Shown: positions 48,448 to 56,208 of the stretch, one piece after another
How positions within the stretch are numbered: the stretch's first letter is position 1
Layout of the letters: each line of letters starts with the position of its first letter
Assembly: GCA_021166835.1 (NCBI GenBank)
Contig: JAJPEN010000039.1
Span: 22,696-86,695, forward strand
Origin: Burkholderiaceae bacterium
GTDB lineage: Bacteria > Pseudomonadota > Gammaproteobacteria > Burkholderiales > Burkholderiaceae
Length of the DNA: 64,000 nucleotides
Direction: 5' to 3'
Notes under the pieces: generated by a model
Databases searched by the model: none
What the model saw: only the letters and a program-made list of their open reading frames with translations
Told to the model about the DNA's origin: nothing
Position numbers and translations under genes: made by a program

Positions 48448-48711
48448 ATGTCGAAAACCCGCCCGGCCTCGAAGGCCAAGACCGCACCAGCGGCTATCCC
48501 CCCTGCCGACCCGCGCGCCGAGAGCATTCTCGTGCGGGCGAAAGCATCGCCGAAATTTGTTGGTCTGCCGCCGAGCACGTTTGCGCTGCTCGCGAAGACC
48601 GACCCCCGCTTCCCTCCGAAAATCGTTCTCGGCCCCAGGACCGTCGCCTATCGTCGCGCCGATCTGCTGGCGTGGATCGATGCTCGCGCCGTGCGGCAAG
48701 GTGCCGCATGA
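48448..48711 (+). CDS. AlpA-like helix-turn-helix regulator (excisionase-type)
   Basis: This 87-aa protein has a basic, low-complexity N-terminus and a MerR-like/AlpA-type DNA-binding fold: KASPKFVGLPPSTFALLAKTDPRFPPKIVLGPRTVAYRRADLLAWIDAR. The R-T-V-A-Y-R-R-A-D-L pattern before the last helix is typical. Such proteins control integrase expression or excision. The ATG directly follows the hairpin described above. The next ORF overlaps its stop by ATGA. Confidence 0.78.
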   Translation: MSKTRPASKAKTAPAAIPPADPRAESILVRAKASPKFVGLPPSTFALLAKTDPRFPPKIVLGPRTVAYRRADLLAWIDARAVRQGAA

Positions 48712-48896
48712 CACCGTCCAACGATCTTGCGTGCCACGCTCTGGCTGCGCACGGTGCCTCGCGGGCGGACTCCTTTCCGGAGGCCGCGCGAATGAACCAA
48801 GCTGAAAATCACGCGGCAGCGTTCGCTGCTTGCCACCTGGCGATCGACCTTGCTCCGAGTATGCGGTCGATCCCGGACGACATGGGCGAGGTGTGA
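48708..48896 (+). CDS. Small hypothetical protein
   Basis: This 62-aa frame starts with ATGA overlap on the AlpA-like stop and ends 1 bp before the helicase gene's ATG. The product (MTPSNDLACHALAAHGASRA...) has no known motif, membrane segment or signal. Tight coupling on both sides is the only evidence that it is real. Confidence 0.5.
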   Translation: MTPSNDLACHALAAHGASRADSFPEAARMNQAENHAAAFAACHLAIDLAPSMRSIPDDMGEV

Positions 48897-48897
48897 G

Positions 48898-51531
48898 ATG
48901 GCCGCTCGTCCGCAATTCACCGTCGTCGGGGGCTCCGCTCCCGCGCAGACCCCGAAGCACGGTTTCGTCTCCAAACTGACTCGCCTCTCGATCACGCAAC
49001 CCGCCAATGTCGGGAAGCACTTCTCGCTGTCCTCTCGGGGCGAGCTAATCAAGACCACCGAGGGCCGGATCTTCGACGCCCAAGCCAGCATCGAGCGCGT
49101 CTCGAGCCTCGCTGATTTTGCACGGCTGTTGGGCGGCCTGAAGCCGAACGAGGTGCTGACGTACGGCGTGCCGAACGTCGGGGCAACTGCGCGCGTCGTA
49201 ACGAAGTACACGGTCGGACAACATCCCGGCGCAATCACCCGAACGGATGCCGACTTCGGGTGGCCGAGCGGCCCGGGCGCGCTCATGCTCGACCACGATC
49301 CGAGCCCGCGCGGTTATGCGTTCCATAGCCTGGACGAGTTCGCTGCGGCGGTGCGCAGTGCGGTACCGGGTCTGGAGCACGTCGACATGCTCGGCTGGTA
49401 TTCAAGCTCCAGTTTCATCTTCAAGCGCGGCGCGCGAGGCAAACCGGACAGGGAACTCTCCGGGCTGCGCGGGATGCGCCTGTGGATTCTGGTGCGTGAT
49501 GCGCTGGACATCGAGCGCGCCGGGCGCGTGCTCCACGATCGGCTCTGGTCGCGTGGTGCGCGCCTCGGATACATCGCCCTGTCGAGCAACGGGAATCGGC
49601 TCGTGCGCTGCGTAGTCGACGCTTCAGTCTGGACACCGAGCCACGTCGACTTCGCCGCCGGCGCGGTCCTCGGGCCGGGGCTGGAGCAGCGTCGGGGCGA
49701 CCCTGTCCTGTTGCCGGGTGCGCCGTACAGCCCAAAGAACCCGGCGGACGAGTTCTGCGACACCGCGCGAGTATTTCGCGATCTGTCGACGAAAAAGAAT
49801 GCCGAACTGCGCGAGCGTATCCAGAGCGCCAAGAACGACCCGCAGCTAGTCAACGAAGCGCGGCAGGTCGCCGAAGCATGGGTCGAAGCCCGAGCGCAGG
49901 CGCTGTACGGTCGTGTGCGAGCGCGGTTGTCGCGCAGCAAGCGCCCGGCCGCACTCGATGCCGCACGAGCTGCTGCACGCTCGGTGCTTGACTCTGGCGA
50001 GGCCGACTCGACACGGTGGACGCTTCCGAAGGAGTACCTGCTCTATCGCGCGGACACTCGCGCCGCCGTCAGCGTCGCGGAGATTCTGAACGACCCGAGC
50101 GCGTTCGGTGACGTCGAATTCGCGGACCCGCTCGAACCGGAGTACGACGACGGTCGTGCGGTGGCAAAGCTGCTGCCCAACAGCACGCCTCTGACCGTGC
50201 ATAGCTTTGCGAGAGGAGGGCGCACGTTCGTCCTGGCTGGCGACGCTCTGCTGGCGTCGGCGAGCCCAACCGAGGGCGGCACCGACGCTTCGGCACCTGG
50301 TTGGATTCGCACGATCAACGCCCGCTTCGCATGGGACATGCTCGCCAACCAGATCTATGACATCGAGGCGGCGAAGTACGTTACCGACCAGTCGTTCAAG
50401 AACGCCGTTGCGAACACGCCCGCAGGGTCCGGACTCAAGACGGCCGGCGATTGGCTTAGCTCTCCGATGCGGGGGGTGCAACGCGGACTCGGCTTCGACC
50501 CGGAGGGTGGGCGCTTCATGAGCGACGGGGCGCGTAACACCTGGAGCGGGTTCGCGGTCGAGCCGTGGGGTTCGCCGGTTACCACGGAAGACCTCCGCCC
50601 GTGGTTCGACGTGTTCGAATGGATGGCAGGCGGGACGCCGCCCGATTACGCGCTGGATTGGCTCGCGCACAAGGTCCAGCGGCCGAACGTGAAGATGAAA
50701 AGCTCGCTGCTGTTCTGGTCGGCGGAGCAGGGCACCGGCAAGGGGCTGACCTTCGAGCCGCTGTTGCGGATCTTTGGCCCGCACGGACTGCACATGAACG
50801 GACGTCACCTTACCGGGAACTTCAACCATCTACTGGCAGACCGCCTTTTCGTCCTAGCCGATGAGCTGGGTCGCTCGGACATTCGGGTGGACAGTGACGC
50901 GCTGAAGTATCTGGTCACCGAGACCGACATCCGGATCGAGCGGAAGCACCAGGATGCGCGGATCTGCAAGAGCCTGATCGACACAGTGTTCTTGTCCAAC
51001 CACGCGAACGCGGTCTACATCGACCGCTCGGATCGCCGGTTCTTCGTCTGGCGGGCATCGAATGCGAAACTGCCGGAGCCGCTCCGGGAAGCTCTCGTGC
51101 ATTGGATGGAGAACGAGTCCGGGTGCGAGAAGCTGCTGCGCTGGCTACGCGATCGGCCGTTGGATCGGTTTGATCCCTTCGCGAAACCTCCGGAGACCGA
51201 GGCGTGGATCGAAATGGTCGAGGCCAACTTCAGCGATCTGGAGCGTTGGCTGCATGAGGGGGTTGCGAACAACGGTGCTACTTCGGTTTTCGGCCGAGAG
51301 GTCGTGCACGCCGAGGAGCTGGCGCGAGACTTCCGTTACGGGCGGGTGGCGACTTCGACGACTGCTGTGACCCGTTCGCTCGCGAAGCTGGGGTTCGACG
51401 TCCGGCGCAAGGTGAAGCTGGAATGCGGGCGCACCGTACGTCTGACGGCTATCGCGAGGCCCGAGCATTGGGACAAACAAGACCCGGCGGCGTGGAAAGC
51501 CGAGTTCGACAAACCGTTCAGAGTAGGGTGA
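48898..51531 (+). CDS. Superfamily 3-type helicase/primase-like replication protein
   Basis: This 877-aa protein has a long N-terminal half with acidic motifs (ALMLDHDPSPRGY, about residue 120) resembling a primase-polymerase-like domain. The C-terminal half is an SF3 ATPase: Walker A SAEQGTGKG (about 608-616), Walker B LFVLADELGRSD, then motif C-like IDTVFLSNHANAVYID and the Arg-finger region DRRFFVW. The arrangement is like phage/satellite primase-helicases (D5/DUF5906 type), which start replication of an excised element. An AT-rich inverted-repeat locus lies 247 bp downstream, a possible origin. Confidence 0.82.
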   Translation: MAARPQFTVVGGSAPAQTPKHGFVSKLTRLSITQPANVGKHFSLSSRGELIKTTEGRIFDAQASIERVSSLADFARLLGGLKPNEVLTYGVPNVGATARVVTKYTVGQHPGAITRTDADFGWPSGPGALMLDHDPSPRGYAFHSLDEFAAAVRSAVPGLEHVDMLGWYSSSSFIFKRGARGKPDRELSGLRGMRLWILVRDALDIERAGRVLHDRLWSRGARLGYIALSSNGNRLVRCVVDASVWTPSHVDFAAGAVLGPGLEQRRGDPVLLPGAPYSPKNPADEFCDTARVFRDLSTKKNAELRERIQSAKNDPQLVNEARQVAEAWVEARAQALYGRVRARLSRSKRPAALDAARAAARSVLDSGEADSTRWTLPKEYLLYRADTRAAVSVAEILNDPSAFGDVEFADPLEPEYDDGRAVAKLLPNSTPLTVHSFARGGRTFVLAGDALLASASPTEGGTDASAPGWIRTINARFAWDMLANQIYDIEAAKYVTDQSFKNAVANTPAGSGLKTAGDWLSSPMRGVQRGLGFDPEGGRFMSDGARNTWSGFAVEPWGSPVTTEDLRPWFDVFEWMAGGTPPDYALDWLAHKVQRPNVKMKSSLLFWSAEQGTGKGLTFEPLLRIFGPHGLHMNGRHLTGNFNHLLADRLFVLADELGRSDIRVDSDALKYLVTETDIRIERKHQDARICKSLIDTVFLSNHANAVYIDRSDRRFFVWRASNAKLPEPLREALVHWMENESGCEKLLRWLRDRPLDRFDPFAKPPETEAWIEMVEANFSDLERWLHEGVANNGATSVFGREVVHAEELARDFRYGRVATSTTAVTRSLAKLGFDVRRKVKLECGRTVRLTAIARPEHWDKQDPAAWKAEFDKPFRVG

Positions 51532-51535
51532 GCCC

Positions 51536-51688
51536 GTGTCCCGCAGCAAAACGACCTCGCCTGCAGCGATCATGCACGCAAAGGAAACCCTGTTTCCCCT
51601 TTGGGACGGCACGAAGTGCGAGGCGCGTGCCCACGTCAGTGCAGTTGAAAGTTTCGCCTGCTGCGCTCGTGGGTCTAAAGGGTGGTGA
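51536..51688 (+). CDS. Possible small protein
   Basis: This is a 50-codon frame from GTG 51536, 4 bp after the helicase stop. The product starts MSRSKTTSPAAIMHAKETLF and contains a Cys pair near the end (ESFACCARG). No family is recognised and no ribosome site is clear, so it may not be real. Confidence 0.3.
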   Translation: MSRSKTTSPAAIMHAKETLFPLWDGTKCEARAHVSAVESFACCARGSKGW

Positions 51689-51777
51689 CCGCCCCCGTGC
51701 CCCATGTGCCCGCTCGCTGCCGCACAGGCCGGAAAGCCGCTGCCAGCCTATCTTTCAGCTCTTTCTATCCGTATCGG

Positions 51778-51905
51778 GTCCGGTGGCAGTTCCACTTAAA
51801 GTGTAGGAAAAAGTATTTATAAAAACAGAGACGAAGGTAAGTTCAATCCTTCGATGCGCTTTTAGAAAAGTTTCTGGGTGATTTGGGGTGGAACTGCCAC
51901 CGGAC
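51778..51905. repeat. 18-bp perfect inverted repeat round an AT-rich core (candidate origin)
   Basis: GTCCGGTGGCAGTTCCAC (51778-51795) is perfectly inverted as GTGGAACTGCCACCGGAC (51888-51905). The 92-bp spacer is markedly AT-rich in a 65%-plus GC region. It includes GTATTTATAAAAAC and an inner inverted repeat CGAAGG/CCTTCG (about 51831-51854). The context (3' of an SF3 helicase gene, converging with recombination genes) suggests a replication origin or a cruciform regulatory site. No coding frame crosses it convincingly. Confidence 0.75.
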
Positions 51906-52023
51906 TCCGGCGGTGGCCGGGTACATGGAAGCGTCCGCAGCTGCTCATCGTTGAGGTGCCCCGCATGACCCGTCCGAACGCGCCGTCCACGAACTGCTCC
52001 TGCGGTGAGCGAGTGCCCCACCA

Positions 52024-52040
52024 GTGTCCCACGGGGACAC
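52024..52040 (-). terminator. Hairpin downstream of the exonuclease gene
   Basis: GTGTCCC and GGGACAC form a 7-bp stem with a 3-nt loop, 20 bp after the minus-strand YqaJ gene stop. No U tract is present. Confidence 0.4.
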
Positions 52041-52059
52041 CGGCGGAACGCATTGCCCG

Positions 52060-52920
52060 CTACTTCGCAACGACCACACGCACCTCCTCGCGCGCCGGAG
52101 CGCGGTACTGCTCCAGGTCCACGCCTTCGAGCTGCGGCACGCGCTTGTAGTCGACGCTACCGGCCTTCCAGTACCGGCTCACCGTCACGCCGAACCCCTG
52201 CTCACTCGTGTGCTCGGTGAGCGCCACGAGCCGCGCCTTTGCCGCGTCCAGGTCCTCGGCGACCGACTCGGCCATCCGTTTCAGATCCGCGTAGTCGCGT
52301 GCCGCGTGCTCCCACGCGGCGTCCTCGCGCTGGCGCGTGTCGCGCTCGGTGAGCGCCGGTGGTGTGTCGGTACGCAGGCACTCGGCGAATGCGTCCCAGC
52401 CCTGCCGGATCGTCTCCCAGCACTCGGGTTCGGCGGGCTGCTCGATCAGGATGCCGGTCTTGCCGTCGTAGACGTAGACGTGCGCCAGGCGCGCGGCGCT
52501 CACCAACATCTGGTGCTGCACCTGCCAGTACACGTGCACCGGGACTCGCCCGGCACGCGCCTCCTTGAGCAGCGTCGCATCCTTCGCCTTCGGGCACTTG
52601 ATCTCGAGAATCAGATCGCCATCCAGCGTGATGCCATCCAGACTCGCCGAGTATTCACCGTCGACGAGCACCAACGGCTGCATCACGTTGCCGGTGAGCG
52701 TCTCGTACATCGCGCGCGCCGCGGGCTCCGTTGCCGTGCCGTGCGCCATCGCAGCGGTGAGTTCCACGCTCACGCGGCCAGTGCGCTGCTGCCAGAGCTG
52801 AAACGGCGTGGTGTACGGCGAGACGCCCAGCACGGCCGGCGTCTCGGAGGCGTTGCGGTGCGCCAGGCGATGCGCGTGCCACTCGGGGCTGCCCTGCACG
52901 AGCTTGACGATGCGGGCCAT
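52060..52920 (-). CDS. YqaJ-type phage recombination exonuclease
   Basis: This 286-aa lambda-exonuclease-fold nuclease starts MARIVKLVQGSPEWHAHRLAHRNASETPAVLG. The nuclease core is visible: SLDGITLDGDLILEIKCPKAKD (D...ExK) and HVYWQVQHQMLV. It makes 3' single strands for annealing. The C-terminal 90 residues are helical. The ATG at 52920 overlaps the DUF1071 gene stop, the usual pairing of an exonuclease with a single-strand annealing protein. Confidence 0.87.
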   Translation of the reverse strand: MARIVKLVQGSPEWHAHRLAHRNASETPAVLGVSPYTTPFQLWQQRTGRVSVELTAAMAHGTATEPAARAMYETLTGNVMQPLVLVDGEYSASLDGITLDGDLILEIKCPKAKDATLLKEARAGRVPVHVYWQVQHQMLVSAARLAHVYVYDGKTGILIEQPAEPECWETIRQGWDAFAECLRTDTPPALTERDTRQREDAAWEHAARDYADLKRMAESVAEDLDAAKARLVALTEHTSEQGFGVTVSRYWKAGSVDYKRVPQLEGVDLEQYRAPAREEVRVVVAK

Positions 52921-53555
52921 CACGCAGCCCTCCGCTTCTGTTCCAGCGACCGGATCGCGCGGCTCGCCGCCTGCGAGGTCAGCTCTTCGAGCTGCTCCAC
53001 GCCGAAGTACTCAAGCAGGTGTTCGAGATCACTGCCCGTGTCCTGCAGCAGCCGCTGGATGTAGCGGACCTGCGCGGCGCTCGCCTTCGTCGTCTTCCCC
53101 ATCGGCGTCACGTTCGCCTTCGGCGCGCGCGGCTCTTGCAGTTCTGCCGGTTTTGCCGGTGCCTCCCCCTCGCTTTCGGGCAGATCCTCGCCGGCGTAGA
53201 TGTACAGGCCCAGCCCGTGCAGCGCGATTGCCTTCACCAGCGCGCGCTGGATCGACGCGTTGATGTCGAAGCAGGTGGGCTCACCGATCGGTCGGTTCTT
53301 GGAGTCCAGCACCGGGTGGATCTGCGAGAGTGTCACGCCCTGCACGGTCACCGCGACCTCGACGAAGTAGCCGGTCTCGGATCGTAAGAATGGAAGGCCA
53401 TCGAACCGCCGCACTTCCCAGGTCGCGCTCGGATCGGCCTGCCGCAATTGGGCAACGGCGAACGGCCAGGACAAGTAGCTGAACTGGCCCTTCTTCTCGA
53501 TGTGCTCGTTGACGTTGATCTTGCTCAGGCGAGCGAAGTAGTGCTCGGACATCAT
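52920..53555 (-). CDS. DUF1071 single-strand annealing protein (Sak/Erf-like)
   Basis: This 211-aa protein starts with MMSEHYFARLSKINVNEHIEKKGQFSYLSWPFAVAQL, the DUF1071 signature found in phage annealing proteins. A basic linker (EPRAPKANVTPMGKTTKA) and a C-terminal helical segment follow. It would anneal complementary strands made by the coupled exonuclease. AAGGAG lies just before the ATG at 53555; a longer upstream frame overlaps the hairpin and is rejected. Confidence 0.85.
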   Translation of the reverse strand: MMSEHYFARLSKINVNEHIEKKGQFSYLSWPFAVAQLRQADPSATWEVRRFDGLPFLRSETGYFVEVAVTVQGVTLSQIHPVLDSKNRPIGEPTCFDINASIQRALVKAIALHGLGLYIYAGEDLPESEGEAPAKPAELQEPRAPKANVTPMGKTTKASAAQVRYIQRLLQDTGSDLEHLLEYFGVEQLEELTSQAASRAIRSLEQKRRAA

Positions 53556-53574
53556 GGATCTCCTTCGGAAACGA

Positions 53575-53613
53575 GAAACGCCCGGCGAACACGATGGTTC
53601 GACCGGGCGTTTC
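53575..53613 (-). terminator. Strong hairpin between RadC-like and annealing-protein genes
   Basis: GAAACGCCCGG (53575-53585) and CCGGGCGTTTC (53603-53613) pair perfectly, with a second inner pairing of CGAAC/GTTCG. It lies 67 bp after the RadC-like stop and 20 bp before the DUF1071 start. It may attenuate read-through between the two minus-strand blocks. Confidence 0.6.
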
Positions 53614-53679
53614 GGTGATCGGTGCCACGCGGGGGGTGACACCGGCAAAACCGACAAAAGTCGGCGTGGGGACTCCGGG

Positions 53680-54123
53680 CTACAAGCAGCCCTTCTCGGC
53701 GAGGCTGACGGTCTTGGTGCGCGTCACGATGAAGTGGTCGAGCACCTGCACGTCGACCAGCGCCAACACGTTCTTCAGCGACTGCGTGAGCAGACGATCC
53801 GCAGCTGAAGGCTCGGGCATCCCGCTCGGGTGGTTGTGGCAGAGGATCACCGCCGCGGCGTTCCTCTTGAGCGCCTCGATCACCACCTCGCGCGGATAGA
53901 CCGCCGATTGCGTGAGCGTCCCGCGGAACAGCTCGACGATTTCGATCACCCGGTTCTGGGAATCGAGGAAAACGACGGCGAAGACTTCGTGCTCCCGATC
54001 GGCCAGCGCCAGGCGCAGGTAGTCGCGCACGGCGGCGGGCGATGCCAATGCGTCGGTCGCACGCACCTCCTCGGCGAGCAGCTCCAACGCGGAGGCAACG
54101 ATCGGATGTCGGGTCGCGTTCAT
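53680..54123 (-). CDS. RadC-like JAB domain protein
   Basis: This 147-aa protein contains the MPN+/JAMM site [17 protein letters not shown] (His-x-His...Asp) and the usual RadC C-terminal sequence [19 protein letters not shown]. It lacks the N-terminal HhH domain of full RadC, as in plasmid and island copies. The role is not established; DNA repair or anti-defence roles have been proposed. Its start overlaps the ArdC stop. Confidence 0.87.
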   Translation of the reverse strand: MNATRHPIVASALELLAEEVRATDALASPAAVRDYLRLALADREHEVFAVVFLDSQNRVIEIVELFRGTLTQSAVYPREVVIEALKRNAAAVILCHNHPSGMPEPSAADRLLTQSLKNVLALVDVQVLDHFIVTRTKTVSLAEKGCL

Positions 54124-55019
54124 GCTGCCTCCCTCACGAGGTTGGTCTCGGCGTGCGGGTCGTAACCGGCGAGCGTGAGCACGTAGTCGGCCGCCGCTTG
54201 CGCCTTGCTCGCTGCCGTGAAGATCAGCCGCTTGTCCTGGCGCAGCGCGCGCAGCCAACTGTCGATGTAGCTGGCGTGCTCCAGTCGCCCCGGCAGGCCG
54301 CAGTGCGCGCACAGAAACGCCGCGCCCATCTCCGCGACCAGCTCCTCGAAGGCGTACGCCTCGATCGCGGCTCGCGACTGCAACGCCCGGTTGCAGCGGC
54401 TCGGGTGCCCCGTCCAGTGGGTCAACTCATGCAGCGCCGTTGCGTAGTAGGCGTCGGCTTCCGCGAAGGCCGAGCGCGGCGGCATCTGGATGCGGTCCTG
54501 CGCAGGCGCGTAATAGGCGCGCGAGCCGCCGTGCTCGATCACGACGTCGGCCGAGTTCAGGAGCTGCTCGGCCGCAGCGTGCGGTGCCCAGTCGGGTCGT
54601 GGCGGCTCGTTGGGCAGCAGGTGCTCAGGCACGCCCTCGATCTGCGCGGCGTTGAAGACGACGAAGGTGCGCAGGATCGGGACGACGCGCGGTACGTTCT
54701 CGGCATCGCTCGGCTCGCCTTCGGCGCGCACCTCCTTCGGCTTGAAGAGCGTGATCGGCGTGCCGACTTCGCCACGGCGCACGTGCGCACCGACGGCGAG
54801 CGCCTGCCGGTAGGTCATCCAGCGGTTCACGGGATAGCCGCAGGCGGCCGCCTGCAAGTTCAGCAACAGAACGTTGATGCCGCGGTACGAGCGCCCGGTG
54901 GCCAGGTTCGCCGGGTAGGGGTCGGCGACGTCGGTCGTCCACGGACGAATCCAGGGCGGTGTGCCGGCCGCGAGCGCATCGACGATGCGCCGCGTGACCG
55001 ACTCGTAGAGGTCGTGCAT
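54120..55019 (-). CDS. ArdC-like antirestriction protein (ssDNA-binding plus zincin)
   Basis: This 299-aa protein has an N-terminal ssDNA-binding DUF1738-type domain (about 1-130: [46 protein letters not shown]) and a zincin-like metallopeptidase domain with HELTHWTGH and a downstream Glu in [14 protein letters not shown]. ArdC proteins protect entering DNA from restriction. ATG 55019 has GGAG 7 nt upstream. The element carries this beside its own restriction-modification genes. Confidence 0.87.
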   Translation of the reverse strand: MHDLYESVTRRIVDALAAGTPPWIRPWTTDVADPYPANLATGRSYRGINVLLLNLQAAACGYPVNRWMTYRQALAVGAHVRRGEVGTPITLFKPKEVRAEGEPSDAENVPRVVPILRTFVVFNAAQIEGVPEHLLPNEPPRPDWAPHAAAEQLLNSADVVIEHGGSRAYYAPAQDRIQMPPRSAFAEADAYYATALHELTHWTGHPSRCNRALQSRAAIEAYAFEELVAEMGAAFLCAHCGLPGRLEHASYIDSWLRALRQDKRLIFTAASKAQAAADYVLTLAGYDPHAETNLVREAA

Positions 55020-55099
55020 GAGGAAACTCCATAGGAGAAGCACCCGCCGCGCGAACACGCACGGAAGGAAGCGAGAGGGATGGGGAAGTGGCTAGCGCG

Positions 55100-55219
55100 C
55101 TACCAGCGGCGACGGCGCGGACGACGCGGACGCCCGCACAATCGCGGCAGCGCCCGCAGAAACGCGAGCACGGCCGCGTAGTAGGCGAGCTGGACCATCA
55201 GCCAGAGCAGCGTGCTCAC
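55100..55219 (-). CDS. Very small membrane protein
   Basis: This 39-aa frame starts with GTG overlapping the previous stop (GTGA). It has one hydrophobic helix (about 3-24, LLWLMVQLAYYAAVLAFL) and a basic C-terminal tail rich in Arg and Pro. It is too short for family assignment, but coupling to the 95-aa membrane protein supports it. Confidence 0.45.
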   Translation of the reverse strand: MSTLLWLMVQLAYYAAVLAFLRALPRLCGRPRRPRRRRW

Positions 55220-55503
55220 TGCAGGCCCTTCACGTCGAGCGCGATCCAGCCCGGGTAGTAGCGCCCGGCCTGGATGTAGCCGAAGGCGCGCTTCGCGCTG
55301 CTGGTCGCCAGGCTCGTGAGGAGACCGGCGAAGGTCGCGGCGATCACGCCCGAGAACGTGCCCCAATGGATCGCCAGCACGATCGCCGAGACGACGAGGT
55401 CGATCGTCAGGTCGTAGTGCAGCAGCCGCAGCATCCACCGCCGAGGCAGCTTGACGAGCAGCAGGACCGTAGAGAGAAAGATGACGAAGCCGGTGACGAA
55501 CAT
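55216..55503 (-). CDS. Island/phage-type small membrane protein
   Basis: This 95-aa protein has an N-terminal helix (MFVTGFVIFLSTVLLLV) and a second hydrophobic region (DLVVSAIVLAIHWGTF and VIAATFAGLLTSLAT), ending with FGYIQAGRYYPGWIALD. Such short proteins are common in phage and conjugative-element accessory regions, with no known function. AAGGAG lies 6 nt before the ATG. Confidence 0.7.
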   Translation of the reverse strand: MFVTGFVIFLSTVLLLVKLPRRWMLRLLHYDLTIDLVVSAIVLAIHWGTFSGVIAATFAGLLTSLATSSAKRAFGYIQAGRYYPGWIALDVKGLQ

Positions 55504-55573
55504 GAACGCTCCTTGCGCCTGCCGAGGGTCGGAATGACCGCTGTGGGCGGACAGGCACAAGGGCGAGCGAGAT

Positions 55574-55600
55574 CGAGCGGCGCGGTGTCTGCGCCGCTCG
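55574..55600 (-). terminator. Hairpin downstream of the coiled-coil ORF
   Basis: CGAGCGGCGC (55574-55583) pairs with GCGCCGCTCG (55591-55600) round a 7-nt loop, just after the minus-strand coiled-coil frame. Confidence 0.5.
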
Positions 55601-55609
55601 AAACGGGGC

Positions 55610-55907
55610 TCAGCGCACGACGAGCGCGCCAGCGCGGATCAGCACCGTCTTGCCTTCGGCGGCGAGCGCGTTGGCGTTGGCGATCAATGCACGGCGGGCA
55701 GCGAGCCAGGGCGGCACATCGGCCTGCGCACGGCGTGTGGCTTCGCGCCGCAGTTGGGTGCGAAAGCGTGCGCCGAGGATCGAGTCGGCATGCCGCTCGT
55801 GCACAGCGTCGCGCTCGTCGGCGAGACGCGCGTTCTCGCGCAGGGCAGCGTCAAGCTGCGCACGCAGCGCATCGTTCTCGGCCTGCAGCCTTCGTGGTTC
55901 GAGCCAT
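55610..55907 (-). pseudogene. Coiled-coil ORF with an apparent one-base frameshift near its start
   Basis: A strong ribosome site (GGAGG) lies 6 nt before an ATG at 55907, but that frame stops after 18 codons. Removing one base near 55889-55893 joins ATG-ARTT to the open frame LQAENDALRAQLDAALRENARLADERD, which runs to 55610 for about 98 residues. That frame is a leucine-heptad coiled coil followed by LIANANALAAEGKTVLIRAG. The cause is either a real frameshift or a sequencing error. No known family is recognised. Confidence 0.5.
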
Positions 55908-56208
55908 GGTGTTCCTCCGGTTGGGTTGAAGACACCGCGGCCGGCCGATCGATCGGCGCGGTTCACGCGACGATCGAAACCCTGGCAGGGCGAAAGAGAC
56001 TCCTTATTCCAAGGCGGAAACCGAAAACCGAAGTGGGGGTGCGTTTCAGCGAGGCGGGGGGGAGGGTCCACGTGCGGGTCTGTACTCAGAAAATTTTTTT
56101 AAAATCCCGTATCAGGCGACTTTCTATTCCAAATTCCGCCATTCGCTCGTACCGTATCGACCGGCGCATTTGGCACATCACCTCGATTCACGGGACAGAC
56201 AGCACTCA
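55908..56208. other. Gene-free stretch before the restriction-modification operon
   Basis: This is about 300 bp with an AT-rich patch (56089-56105, A4T7A4 type) unusual for this genome. It should contain the promoter for the methyltransferase gene, but no convincing -35/-10 pair stands out. I see no RNA gene. Confidence 0.4.

Larger units (their letters stand above)
51689..52059. other. Non-coding stretch containing an inverted-repeat locus
   Basis: This is 371 bp without a convincing gene. It holds the 18-bp inverted repeat and AT-rich core (51778-51905, listed separately) and a GTGTCCC/GGGACAC hairpin close to the end of the minus-strand recombination genes. Helicase and recombination genes converge here. 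Confidence 0.6.

Noticed and set aside
53555..53657. Longer N-terminus for the DUF1071 protein
   Set aside because: The extra frame covers a strong hairpin, and AAGGAG directly precedes the ATG at 53555, which gives the canonical start.
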